Program-made: the position numbers and the translations under genes | Notes under the pieces: generated by a model | The model's input: only the letters and a program-made list of their open reading frames with translations | Databases searched by the model: none | Told to the model about the DNA's origin: nothing | Source: Clostridium tepidum | GTDB lineage: Bacteria; Bacillota; Clostridia; Clostridiales; Clostridiaceae | Assembly (NCBI RefSeq): GCF_002008345.1 | Contig: NZ_MRAE01000011.1 | Span: forward strand, 1 to 64,000 | Length of the DNA stretch: 64,000 nt | Direction: 5' to 3' | Shown here: piece by piece, positions 50,333-59,237 of the stretch | How the letters are laid out: the number at the start of each line of letters is the position of its first letter | Numbering within the stretch: the stretch's first letter is position 1

Positions 50333-52960
50333 CTATTTCACTTCATACCAATTTTCCCCTATATTGATATCTACCTCTAAACCTACTTTTAATTTTAAAA
50401 CCTGTTCCATTTCCCTTTTTACTAAAATCTTTACTTTTTCTAATTCTTCTGTATAAACATTTAATATTAACTCATCATGTACTTGTAATATTATACTACT
50501 TTTAAATTTGCCTTCTTTTAATTTTCTATAAACATTTACCATAGCTAATTTTATTATATCTGCTGCACTTCCTTGTATTGGACTGTTCATAGCCAATCTT
50601 TCCCCAGCAGCTTTAACTATCTTATTTGAAGATTTAACCTCTTTTATATATCTTCTTCTATTTAATATAGTACTTACATACCCTTTTTTTATAGCTTCTT
50701 CTACTATATTTTCCAAGTAAAGTTTTACATTTGGATATCTCTCTAAATAAGTATCTATATATCGCTTTGCTTCTTTTCTGGTTATATTTAAATCCTGAGA
50801 TAAACTAAAGTCTCCTATACCATAAACTATACCAAAATTAACTGCTTTAGCATTACTCCTCATAAGAGGTGTTACTTCATCTATTGGAACTTTAAACACT
50901 TCTGATGCAGTTTTAGTATGGATATCATCATGTTCATTAAAAGCATTTATCATATTTTCATCATTAGATATATGTGCTAATACTCTTAATTCTATTTGTG
51001 AATAATCTGCTGAAAGTATTACAGAATCTTGGGTATTGGGAATAAATACCTTTCTTATTTCTCTTCCCATTTCATATTTTATAGGTATATTTTGAAGATT
51101 AGGCTCTGTACTTGATAATCTTCCTGTTGCTGTAACAGTTTGATTAAAATTTGAATGTATTTTTCCGTCCTCGTCTATAGCAGCTTTTAATCCTTCTATA
51201 TAAGTTGAATATATTTTGGTTAATTGTCTATAATAAGTTATCTTATCTATTATTGGATGTTTATCTCTTAACTTATCTAATACTTCTGCGTTAGTTGAAT
51301 ATCCTGTCTTTGTTTTCTTTATAACAGGTAAGTCTAATTTTTCAAAAAGTATTTTTCCCAATTGTTTGGGAGAATTTATATTAAATTCTTCCTCAGACAT
51401 TGAGTATATTTCTGACTGGGTATTTTCTATTTCTCCTTTGAATTTTTGTTCAAGTTGTAAGAGTACATTTTTATCAACTTTGAATCCCTCTGTTTCCATA
51501 GCTGATAAGGTCTCTGTAAGAGGCTGCTCCACCTTATATAACAATTCTTCCATATCTTGCTCTTTTATCTTTTCTTCTAGTACCTTGTATAATTCAGGCA
51601 TTATATTAACTTCTTTGATTTTTAGATCTTCATCTTCGCTATTTATATTTTTTAACAAATATTCTGAAGCCAAACTGGCTATTTCATATTCTTTTCTTAC
51701 TGGATCTATTAAATATGCAGCTAAATTTATATCAAATCTTATCCCATTAAACTCTATTCCTAATTTTCTAAGTGTAGTTTGTGGATTTTTAGCATCATAG
51801 GTTATTTTTTCACTATCTTTATTTTCAAATATTTCTTTGCATATTTTTATAAATTCTTCTTTATCATTATTTAGCAAAGCTTGAAAATCTACTTTATAAA
51901 CTTCATCTTTAAAATTAATATATAATCTGGTTATTTTAGATTTAGAAAATAAAGATATATCCTCTAATTCAAAATACAAATACAACTTATCTTTTTTATA
52001 TTTTATTATATTATCTTTTAAACCTTTAAATTCTTCTATAGAAATTACATTTTTATAAGAAACTTTTTCTTCTTTAGTTTCTTTTTCATTGCCTTTACCT
52101 ATTTTATTTATTAAAGATTTAAATTCCAATTTTTGAAACATATCTCTCACTTTGTTTATATCATAATCTTCTTTTGATTTTATCTCTTCTAAACTCATTT
52201 CTATAGGAACATTACACATAATAGTAGCTAACTTTTTACTAAATATAGCCTGTTCACCATACTCATGCAAATTTTCTTTTAATTTTTTTCCTCTTATATT
52301 GTCTATATTTTCAATTACTGATTCTATACTTTTATATTCCTTTATAAGCTTAAAGGCAGTCTTTTCTCCTATACCAGGCACTCCAGGGATATTATCTGAA
52401 GAATCTCCCATTAAACCTTTTACATCTATAAATTCTTTAGGTGTAACACCAAATTCTTCTATCATTCTCTTTTTATCATAAATCTCTTTTTCTGTAATAC
52501 CTTTTTTAGTTATAACTACTTTTACATTATCTGTAGCTAATTGCAATGCATCTTTATCTCCTGTAACTATATAAACTTCTATTCCTTTTTCTTCTGCAAA
52601 CACAGATAAAGTTCCTATTAAATCATCTGCTTCAAAACCATCAATTTCAAATATATTTATAGCTAATGCTGCCAAAAGCTCTTTTACTATAGGAAACTGC
52701 TCAGCAAGTTCATCTGGCATTTTTTTTCTACCAGCTTTATAATCTTTATATTCTTCATGTCTAAATGTAGGTGCTTTTCTATCAAAAGCTGCTACTATAT
52801 AATCAGGTTTTATATCTTCCTTCATTTTTAAAAGCATATTAACAAAACCATATATGGCATTAGTATGAATGCCTTCTGCAGTCATAAGATCAGGTAATGC
52901 ATAAAAAGCTCTATTTAATAAACTATTGCTGTCCAATATTAATAATCTTTCTTTATTCAT
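50333..52960 (-). CDS. polA: DNA polymerase I
   Basis: 875 residues: an N-terminal 5'-3' exonuclease (LILDSNSLLNRAFYALPDLM, DVKGLMGDSSDNIPGVPGIG), a middle 3'-5' exonuclease-like domain (about 300-480) and the polymerase domain (TATGRLSSTEPNLQNIPIKY, SADYSQIELRVLAHIS, RSNAKAVNFGIVYGIGDFSL, LQVHDELIL). The middle domain lacks the DxE motif (YLYFELEDISLF instead), so proofreading is probably absent, as in other Firmicutes enzymes of this type. Confidence 0.97.
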   Translation of the reverse strand: MNKERLLILDSNSLLNRAFYALPDLMTAEGIHTNAIYGFVNMLLKMKEDIKPDYIVAAFDRKAPTFRHEEYKDYKAGRKKMPDELAEQFPIVKELLAALAINIFEIDGFEADDLIGTLSVFAEEKGIEVYIVTGDKDALQLATDNVKVVITKKGITEKEIYDKKRMIEEFGVTPKEFIDVKGLMGDSSDNIPGVPGIGEKTAFKLIKEYKSIESVIENIDNIRGKKLKENLHEYGEQAIFSKKLATIMCNVPIEMSLEEIKSKEDYDINKVRDMFQKLEFKSLINKIGKGNEKETKEEKVSYKNVISIEEFKGLKDNIIKYKKDKLYLYFELEDISLFSKSKITRLYINFKDEVYKVDFQALLNNDKEEFIKICKEIFENKDSEKITYDAKNPQTTLRKLGIEFNGIRFDINLAAYLIDPVRKEYEIASLASEYLLKNINSEDEDLKIKEVNIMPELYKVLEEKIKEQDMEELLYKVEQPLTETLSAMETEGFKVDKNVLLQLEQKFKGEIENTQSEIYSMSEEEFNINSPKQLGKILFEKLDLPVIKKTKTGYSTNAEVLDKLRDKHPIIDKITYYRQLTKIYSTYIEGLKAAIDEDGKIHSNFNQTVTATGRLSSTEPNLQNIPIKYEMGREIRKVFIPNTQDSVILSADYSQIELRVLAHISNDENMINAFNEHDDIHTKTASEVFKVPIDEVTPLMRSNAKAVNFGIVYGIGDFSLSQDLNITRKEAKRYIDTYLERYPNVKLYLENIVEEAIKKGYVSTILNRRRYIKEVKSSNKIVKAAGERLAMNSPIQGSAADIIKLAMVNVYRKLKEGKFKSSIILQVHDELILNVYTEELEKVKILVKREMEQVLKLKVGLEVDINIGENWYEVK

Positions 52961-52977
52961 AAATGAACCTCCAAATT

Positions 52978-54102
52978 TTACATTTCTCTTATATATTTTT
53001 TCAATGTATTAAAATCGTCACAAGGATATGTATTTAAGATCTCCTTTAATATTTCAAAAGCACATACATTTTCAAGAACTATAGAAGCTGGAACAACTCC
53101 GCAAACATCAGATCTTTCATACCTGTTTTCTACATTTATCTTTTCCTTTAAATTAATAGTTTGTATTGTTTTTTTTATAGATGGTATTGGCTTCATATAA
53201 GCCTTTATCACTATATCTTCACCATTAGATACTCCTGCCTCTATCCCTCCAGCATTATTACTTTTTCTTTTTATAGAATTTTTGTCATAATATATTTCAT
53301 CATTAAAAGTACTACCTCTCTTACTTAAATCTAGCCCTTCTCCAAACTCTACTGCCTTTATTCCTTGAACGGACATAATAGAATAACTTAGTAGAGCATC
53401 TAATTTTTTATCCCATTGAGTATAGCTTCCTATACCTATAGGCATACCCTTTATTGATATATAAATACTACCACCTATAGTATCCCCTTCTTTTTTACAG
53501 TTATCTATTTCATCCATCATGTTTTTTTCTATTTTTTTATTGTAACATCTTAAAGGGCTATCTTCTATTTTTTTATATACGCTATTATCATGTATATCTA
53601 CATCATTATCAAATATTTCTCCTATACTCTGAATCTTACTTCTTATATCTATTCCTAATAATTTTAATGTATATTTGCATATAGCCCCTATAGCTGTTCT
53701 GATAGCAGTTTCTCTAGCTGAAGTTCTTTCTATTACATTTCTTATATCTCCTGTGTTATATTTAATATATCCTACTAAATCTCCATGCCCTGGTCTAGGA
53801 ACTAAAATTTTATCTTTATCTTCTGCTTGTTTATTTATAACTTCCTTCCAATTATTGTAATCTTTATTGTAAATAATTAAAGTTATAGGATTTCCTGTGG
53901 TTTTATTTTCTCTAATACCAGACCATATTTCAACTTTATCATTTTCTATTTTCATTCTTTTTCCTCTACCGTAACCAGCCTGTCTTCTTTTTAGTTCATT
54001 ATTTATAAAATTTATATCTATATCAATATTTGAAGGTATACCTTCTATTATAGCTGTTAATGCTTTACCATGAGATTCTCCTGCATCTAAAAATCTAAGC
54101 AT
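52978..54102 (-). CDS. aroC: Chorismate synthase
   Basis: 374 residues from MLRFLDAGESHGKALTAIIE; GGAG lies 10 bases before the ATG at 54102 and the frame upstream adds no family sequence. RRQAGYGRGKRMKIE, SARETAIRTAIGAI and KSNNAGGIEAGVSNGEDI are the FMN and substrate signatures. It performs the final step of the shikimate pathway. It is 17 bases upstream of polA but otherwise isolated from other aro genes. Confidence 0.95.
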   Translation of the reverse strand: MLRFLDAGESHGKALTAIIEGIPSNIDIDINFINNELKRRQAGYGRGKRMKIENDKVEIWSGIRENKTTGNPITLIIYNKDYNNWKEVINKQAEDKDKILVPRPGHGDLVGYIKYNTGDIRNVIERTSARETAIRTAIGAICKYTLKLLGIDIRSKIQSIGEIFDNDVDIHDNSVYKKIEDSPLRCYNKKIEKNMMDEIDNCKKEGDTIGGSIYISIKGMPIGIGSYTQWDKKLDALLSYSIMSVQGIKAVEFGEGLDLSKRGSTFNDEIYYDKNSIKRKSNNAGGIEAGVSNGEDIVIKAYMKPIPSIKKTIQTINLKEKINVENRYERSDVCGVVPASIVLENVCAFEILKEILNTYPCDDFNTLKKYIREM

Positions 54103-54254
54103 ATTATCACTTCTCCTATAATTTAAACTATAACTATTATACACTAAATTAATGCTGTATTTTACTAGTATTTAAGAGATTAGTCAAAGAATAATATTTC
54201 TAGATAAAAATAATTTTTAAATTTATACTTAACTTATCTCCTATAAACATATAA
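54103..54254. other. Gap upstream of aroC, no gene seen
   Basis: The aroC promoter should lie here. I see no supported ORF between aroC and the tRNA-Leu terminator. Confidence 0.5.
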
Positions 54255-54291
54255 AAAGAACTCATACTATATTAAGTATGAGTTCTTTTTA
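54255..54291 (-). terminator. Terminator of tRNA-Leu(CAA)
   Basis: On the minus strand AAGAACTCATACTT pairs with AGTATGAGTTCTT and continues in TTTATATG, directly after the CCA end. Confidence 0.8.
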
Positions 54292-54378
54292 TGGTGCCGA
54301 AGGCGGGAGTCGAACCCGCACGAAGTTACCCTCGACGGATTTTGAGTCCGTTGCGTCTGCCAATTCCACCACTCCGGC
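54292..54378 (-). tRNA. tRNA-Leu (anticodon CAA)
   Basis: 87 nt with GCCGGAG/CTTCGGC acceptor, anticodon loop CTCAAAA, long variable arm (CGAGGGTAACTTCG), T-loop TTCGACT and encoded CCA. Confidence 0.95.
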
Positions 54379-54461
54379 AAGAATGATTTAACATTGTAAT
54401 AATAACATATAAAAAGCTTTTAGTCAATAAATAATTAAATATATTCCTTAACAAATTCAAA

Positions 54462-54499
54462 AGAGATTAGATATATATAACTACATATCTAATCTCTTA
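54462..54499. terminator. Inverted repeat downstream of the SASP gene
   Basis: AAGAGATTAGATATAT pairs with ATATCTAATCTCTT. On the minus strand it ends in TTTTGAA, about 115 bases past the SASP stop. Two near-identical 24-base words (TTTTATTAACATGATTTATA type) lie between, at 54506 and 54570. Confidence 0.5.
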
Positions 54500-54613
54500 A
54501 GCTATTTTTATTAACATGATTTATATTTCAAAAATCTAGTTTAGAAAAAGCAGAAAGAAAAAATGTTACTTTTATTAATATGATTTATATTCTACTTTAA
54601 AATAAATTAATTA

Positions 54614-54817
54614 TTATTTTAAACTATTTTCGTATGCTTCTACCATTTTCTTTGTCATTCCGCCACCAACATATCCATTTTGTCTTGCTGTTAAGTTTCC
54701 TTTATCAACACTATCATAGTTTGATAAACCTATTTCATTAGCAACTTCATTTTTTAAATTATTTAATCCTTGTTTAGCTTCTGGAACTACTAATTTGTTT
54801 GAACTTTTGTTTGCCAT
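54614..54817 (-). CDS. Small acid-soluble spore protein, alpha/beta type
   Basis: 67 residues. LKNEVANEIGLSNYDSVDKG and NLTARQNGYVGGGMTKKMVE are the family signatures, including the GPR protease site around the EIGL segment. It coats spore DNA and gives UV and heat resistance. AAGGAGG precedes the ATG. A 30-bp perfect palindrome lies just upstream. Expression in the forespore under sigmaG is expected from the family. Confidence 0.96.
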   Translation of the reverse strand: MANKSSNKLVVPEAKQGLNNLKNEVANEIGLSNYDSVDKGNLTARQNGYVGGGMTKKMVEAYENSLK

Positions 54818-54845
54818 TTTAATCGGCCTCCTTTTATCTTTAAAT

Positions 54846-54875
54846 ATATTACAAACTCAATTGAGTTTGTAATAT
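54846..54875. promoter_or_regulatory. 30-bp perfect palindrome upstream of the SASP gene
   Basis: ATATTACAAACTCAA followed by its exact complement TTGAGTTTGTAATAT, 29 bases before the SASP start codon. It could be an operator or an mRNA-stabilising 5' hairpin. Confidence 0.6.
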
Positions 54876-54991
54876 AAGTTTGTGTTATTTTTTCAATATT
54901 ACTCTAGTAAATTAAATGAATTTATTGTATTATTTTCTTTTAAACCATATATCTTGAAATTTTTGTTGTTTTAATAATTTATTATTTATAT

Positions 54992-55132
54992 TTATTCTAT
55001 AGGTTTTTCGTTAAAATTTTCATATCTAGCAGGTGTCTTTTTATCTCTATTATTGGCATCATATTGAGGTCTATGGCCATCTAATTTTTTTGATTTTTTA
55101 TGCTTTTGTCCTTTGTAACTATTAGAATACAC
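54992..55132 (-). CDS. Small basic protein, probably spore-associated
   Basis: 46 residues, GTG start with GGAGAGG 8 bases upstream. The sequence MYSNSYKGQKHKKSKKLDGH, then RPQYDANNRDKKTPARYENF, is hydrophilic and probably disordered. It lies upstream of the SASP gene with two similar tiny genes further on. No named family is recognised; the good ribosome binding site and clean frame support it. Confidence 0.55.
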   Translation of the reverse strand: MYSNSYKGQKHKKSKKLDGHRPQYDANNRDKKTPARYENFNEKPIE

Positions 55133-55367
55133 TTAAATCCTCTCCTTATTTATAGCAATTTTTTCTTTTTTTAGTTAAAAAAATTTATAAATTATAAAAT
55201 TCTTGTTTTATATCTAATTAAAAATTATTATGAATCTTTTATAACACTAAAATAAATATGAGTGTACTATATAACTAGTGCACCCATAGTAGATTTAAAA
55301 TTTCATCATTAACTATATAAATATCATAATTTATATAGTTTTTTTAATAAATTATAGTTGTATTATT

Positions 55368-55487
55368 TTATTCCGTTAGCTTTATTGCTCCTTTTGATGA
55401 ATGCTTTTTCATTTCATCATAATGTATTTTTTCTGGCTTATTACTTTTTTTCATTTTCTTTGCCTCTTTTTTATCTTCTCTATGCAT
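55368..55487 (-). CDS. Small lysine-rich protein
   Basis: 39 residues from an ATG with GGGAG 11 bases upstream: MHREDKKEAKKMKKSNKPEK, then IHYDEMKKHSSKGAIKLTE. Strongly hydrophilic. It lies 45 bases after the membrane protein gene at 55533 and may share its transcript. No family is recognised. Confidence 0.5.
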   Translation of the reverse strand: MHREDKKEAKKMKKSNKPEKIHYDEMKKHSSKGAIKLTE

Positions 55488-55532
55488 AATTTAATACACT
55501 CCCTTCTTTTATAGAATGTACAAATTAAATTT

Positions 55533-55832
55533 TTATATGCTGTTATTTTTTATATTATCTTTAACCATAGCTGTGCTAGAAATCAAATCATGCATAAAAT
55601 TCGCTCCTCTAGATATTAAAAATCCTGTAAAGATCATTCCTAAATAAGGTACATTGATATTTATTTCTAATTCTTTCAAAAAATCCATCCCTGTAGTTAA
55701 ACATAATACTTCACTAAAAATAAGAGCTCCTATTCTATCAATATTTAGCTTGCCATTTTGCCAAAACATTTTTGTACCTTCCCAAAGTGCTTCTGATATT
55801 ATAGATAAAACTAAAAATTTCATTATGCCCAT
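55533..55832 (-). CDS. Small membrane protein of unknown function
   Basis: 99 residues starting after GGGGGGATAAAA. Three hydrophobic segments: KFLVLSIISEALWEGTKMFW, IGALIFSEVLCLTTGMDFL and YLGMIFTGFLISRGANFMHD. The size and layout recall phage holins or small clostridial membrane proteins, but I cannot assign a family. It lies among tiny hydrophilic genes near a SASP gene. Confidence 0.7.
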   Translation of the reverse strand: MGIMKFLVLSIISEALWEGTKMFWQNGKLNIDRIGALIFSEVLCLTTGMDFLKELEININVPYLGMIFTGFLISRGANFMHDLISSTAMVKDNIKNNSI

Positions 55833-55905
55833 TTTTATCCCCCCATAAAAATTTATGAGGGGAAGATTATAACTATTACCCTTTATATTGATAATATAAA
55901 GATTC

Positions 55906-55934
55906 TAATATAGCATTATAAAAAGCTATATTAT
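55906..55934 (-). terminator. Inverted repeat after the small gene at 55963
   Basis: TAATATAGC pairs with GCTATATTA around ATTATAAAAA. The T-run is poor. Confidence 0.35.
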
Positions 55935-55962
55935 ATTCGATGTTTCATTTGCAGATAATTAG

Positions 55963-56091
55963 TTATTTATTTTCTTTTAATCCAAACACTGCTCTTGCAC
56001 TTTCTGCTTGAGGATTATGTTTTATATTTTTCTTTTTAAAATTTCCATCTTCCTTTTTATCATGTTGTGTTCTATTATATTTTTTAGACAT
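55963..56091 (-). CDS. Small lysine-rich protein
   Basis: 42 residues with AGAAAGGAG 8 bases before the ATG: MSKKYNRTQHDKKEDGNFKK, then KNIKHNPQAESARAVFGLKE. Hydrophilic and probably disordered, similar in style to the genes at 54992 and 55368. Such tiny proteins near SASP genes are often spore components, but this is inference. Confidence 0.55.
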   Translation of the reverse strand: MSKKYNRTQHDKKEDGNFKKKNIKHNPQAESARAVFGLKENK

Positions 56092-56262
56092 AAAAACACT
56101 CCTTTCTAATTATAATATTTCACTTATGATACTTTTTATTTATACAAATTTAAATTCTTTTAGTATAACTGCTCTTATTTTACATATTTATCATTTTACT
56201 TGTTTATTAAAATTATGATATAATTAATAAACAACAAATGCCATTAATATAGGAGTGATTTT

Positions 56263-56691
56263 ATGAAAGAAATAGGTTATATTAAATCAATACAAAATGG
56301 CTATGCTTCTGTTATATTTAAAAGGAAATCTGGTTGTGGAGATAATTGTGCTGGCTGTAAATCTAACTGTGGATCTAAATCTATAACTACAGATGTTAAA
56401 GATACATTAGGAGTGTCTATAGGAGATGTGGTAGAAATAGATATGGCTACTAAATCTTTTTTTACTATGACCTTTTGGACATATACTTTTCCACTAATAA
56501 TGCTAGTAATTGGTTTGGTTAGTTCTCTTTTAATTTTTAAAAAATTAGGTATAAAACAATATGAATTACTTGCAACAGCAGTTGGATTAGTATTTTTAAG
56601 TATTTCTTATTCTATTTTAAGTCATATGGATAAAAAATTTAAAAAAAGTCAAAGCTATACCCTAAAAATGACACGAATACTTAATAAGTAA
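56263..56691 (+). CDS. RseC/MucC family membrane protein
   Basis: 142 residues. The N-terminal cysteine-rich part GCGDNCAGCKSNCGSKSI and GVSIGDVVEIDM are family signatures, followed by two membrane spans (WTYTFPLIMLVIGLVSSLLI and LLATAVGLVFLSISYSIL). Homologues are linked to Rnf complexes and SoxR reduction; in clostridia they are often alone. AGGAG precedes the ATG. It is one of few plus-strand genes in the window. Confidence 0.88.
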   Translation: MKEIGYIKSIQNGYASVIFKRKSGCGDNCAGCKSNCGSKSITTDVKDTLGVSIGDVVEIDMATKSFFTMTFWTYTFPLIMLVIGLVSSLLIFKKLGIKQYELLATAVGLVFLSISYSILSHMDKKFKKSQSYTLKMTRILNK

Positions 56692-57130
56692 TATAAAAAA
56701 TTTGCTACTTAACACCTTTGAAAGGTTAAAAATTCAAATAGTAAATACTTTTATTGAATAGATATCTATAAAAATAAAGAATACTAATATTTGTATCCTA
56801 ATATTTAAAATAATAATCTAATGCCATTGCTTAGGCAACATAATTAAGTAAATGTACCATTTACTTAAAGCTTAAATATTGGTTTACAAATAAAGTATTC
56901 TTATTATTTTTTCATATCTTTTTAAAAATATTTATTTAATATTTTTAAAAAATGTTATTATAATTTCCACTCCAAACCAGTCCCCAATATATTCCATCAT
57001 TTGAGCATTCAGCAAGTTATAATTTAAAACCATATATAAAAAACAAATTATAAATTAATTGATTTTATAACTACGTTATTCCATTTTCAAAACAATGGAA
57101 TAGTATTAAGAAATCATATAATTTATATTA
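56692..57130. other. Gap between RseC-like gene and second 6S-like RNA, no gene seen
   Basis: AT-rich sequence with small inverted repeats (AAGTAAATG-TACCATTTACTT at about 56846-56866; ATTCCATTTTCAAAACAATGGAAT at about 57078-57101). No supported ORF. Confidence 0.4.
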
Positions 57131-57140
57131 TAAAACAAAA

Positions 57141-57319
57141 CTCCCACCATGTAGTTTAGAAAGCTATTTTTGAACCTGTTTAACCAGGTGGGCATTTCTT
57201 TTTTGCTTCATGTCCCTAATAAACTAAAATTTATTAGGTCTCAATTCCACAAAAAAAGTTAAATTCCCTATTAATATGTGTTGGCTCAACATAAACTTTC
57301 TTTACAAACACAGTAGGAG
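57141..57319 (-). ncRNA. 6S RNA (second copy)
   Basis: About 179 nt. The terminal stem pairs CTCCTACTGTG with CATGGTGGGAG over 11 bp including G-U pairs, followed by TTTTGTTTT. Internally CCTAATAAA pairs with TTTATTAGG, and the block GCCCACCTGG-TTAA-ACAGGTTCAAAAAT matches in form the CCCACCT...AGGTGTCAAAAT block of the RNA at 48580-48771. Size, terminal stem and large internal bubble fit 6S RNA. It lies downstream of aspS with about 100 bases between. Confidence 0.65.
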
Positions 57320-57416
57320 TAATTTATTTATATATATTTTTATCTTTTTTAAATATATTATACTATAAAATATAATGTATTTTTATATTTTATATAAATA
57401 GAATATTACTATTTTG

Positions 57417-59198
57417 TTAACCTTCATCTTCTATTTTTTTTATTCCTAACTCTTCTAATTGATTTTCGTCAACTACATTTGGTGCTTCTGTTAAAGGACA
57501 GAATGCATTTTGATTCTTAGGGAATGTTATTACATCCTTAATATTTTCTGTTCCTGCTAAGAACATTATCATTCTATCAAGACCATATGCTAATCCGCCA
57601 TGTGGTGGTGGTCCAAATTTAAATGCTTCAAGTAAAAATCCAAATCTTTCCCAAGCTTTTTCTCTTGTAAAACCTAATACATTAAACATTTTTTCTTGAA
57701 GTTTAGAATCATGTATTCTAATACTTCCTCCACCTAATTCTTCTCCATTTAAAACTATATCATAAGCTTTTGCTCTTACTTTTCCTGGATCTTTTTCTAG
57801 TAAGTCTATGTCTTCATCCATTATAGCTGTGAATGGATGATGCTCTGCTTGATATCTACCTTCCTCTTCATTATAAGCTAATAGTGGGAACTCAGTTATC
57901 CATACAAATTTAAATTCATTTCTATCTATAATATCTAATTCCTTAGCTAAATGTAATCTTAATGCACCTAAACTTTCAAATACTACACTATTTTTATCTG
58001 CTACTATTAATATTAAGTCTCCTACTTTAGCATCCATTTTTTCTAATATAGCTTTCATTTCTTCTTCTGTTAAAAACTTAGCTATTGGGGATTTTATTTC
58101 ATCTTCTTTATAAGCTATCCAAGCCAATCCTTTTGCTTTGTAAGTCTTAACAAAGTCTTGTAGTTTATCTATTTGTTTTCTTCCCATAGTAGCACAATTT
58201 TCTGCTTTTATTGCTCTTACAGAACCACCAGCTTCTATAGCTCCTTTAAATACTTTGAATTCAGAATTTTTAACAGCCTCTGTTAAATCATGTATTTCCA
58301 TTCCAAATCTTAAATCTGGTTTATCTGAACCATACTTCTCCATGGCTATTTTATATGGCATTCTTTCTATTGGAAGTTTTATATCTATTCCTTTAACTTC
58401 TTTAAATACTTTAGCTAATAACCTTTCATTTAATTCTATTACATCGTCTTGTTCTACAAAAGATAATTCCATATCTATTTGTGTAAATTCCGGTTGTCTA
58501 TTAGCTCTTAAATCTTCATCTCTAAAACATTTTGTTATTTGAAAATATTTGTCATACCCTGATACCATTAAAAGTTGTTTAAATATTTGCGGTGATTGTG
58601 GTAATGCATAAAACATTCCTTTATAATTTCTACTTGGCACCAAATAATCACGAGCTCCTTCTGGAGTACTTTTGGTAAGTATTGGTGTTTCCATTTCTAA
58701 AAAGCCATTTTCATCTAAGAAATCTCTAATAACTTTACATGTTTTATGTCTTATCATAAATATTTTTTGCATATCTGGTCTTCTTAAATCAAGATATCTA
58801 TATTTTAATCTTACATTTTCAGACGCATCTAACCCTTCCTTTATGTATATAGGAGGTGTTTCTGATTCAGATAATATTTTTATGCATTCTCCTTTTAATT
58901 CAACAGCTCCAGTTTCCATATCATTGTTTGGTGATTGTCTTTTAACTATTTCACCTGTTACGGCTATACAATATTCTGATTTTACCCTATCTGCTTTTTC
59001 AAAGGCTTCTTTATTTATTTCTTCTCCAAAAACTATTTGTATAATTCCGGTTCTATCTCTTAAATCTACAAAGATTAAGCCTCCTAAATTTCTTTTCCTT
59101 TGAACCCATCCCATAACTGTGACCTTTTGACCTATATGATTTTCTCTAGGCTCACCACACATTATTGTTCTTTTAAGTCCTTTTAATGATTCTCCCAT
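57417..59198 (-). CDS. aspS: Aspartyl-tRNA synthetase
   Basis: 593 residues, bacterial type with GAD insert. An N-terminal OB anticodon-binding domain (VTVMGWVQRKRNLGGLIFVD) and class II motifs: motif 2 YFQITKCFRDEDLRANRQPE and motif 3 GLAYGLDRMIMFLAGTENI. Whether it also charges tRNA-Asn depends on a separate AsnRS and GatCAB that are not in view. GGAGG precedes the ATG. It follows hisS by 39 bases, the common hisS-aspS pair. Confidence 0.97.
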   Translation of the reverse strand: MGESLKGLKRTIMCGEPRENHIGQKVTVMGWVQRKRNLGGLIFVDLRDRTGIIQIVFGEEINKEAFEKADRVKSEYCIAVTGEIVKRQSPNNDMETGAVELKGECIKILSESETPPIYIKEGLDASENVRLKYRYLDLRRPDMQKIFMIRHKTCKVIRDFLDENGFLEMETPILTKSTPEGARDYLVPSRNYKGMFYALPQSPQIFKQLLMVSGYDKYFQITKCFRDEDLRANRQPEFTQIDMELSFVEQDDVIELNERLLAKVFKEVKGIDIKLPIERMPYKIAMEKYGSDKPDLRFGMEIHDLTEAVKNSEFKVFKGAIEAGGSVRAIKAENCATMGRKQIDKLQDFVKTYKAKGLAWIAYKEDEIKSPIAKFLTEEEMKAILEKMDAKVGDLILIVADKNSVVFESLGALRLHLAKELDIIDRNEFKFVWITEFPLLAYNEEEGRYQAEHHPFTAIMDEDIDLLEKDPGKVRAKAYDIVLNGEELGGGSIRIHDSKLQEKMFNVLGFTREKAWERFGFLLEAFKFGPPPHGGLAYGLDRMIMFLAGTENIKDVITFPKNQNAFCPLTEAPNVVDENQLEELGIKKIEDEG

Positions 59199-59237
59199 TT
59201 TTATTCCTCCAAATATAGATTTGTTATTTTATTTTGT

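Noticed and set aside
57141-57319. T-box leader for aspS or hisS
   Set aside because: It lies downstream of both genes on the same strand and lacks the T-box sequence and terminator pair; a 6S-type RNA fits better.
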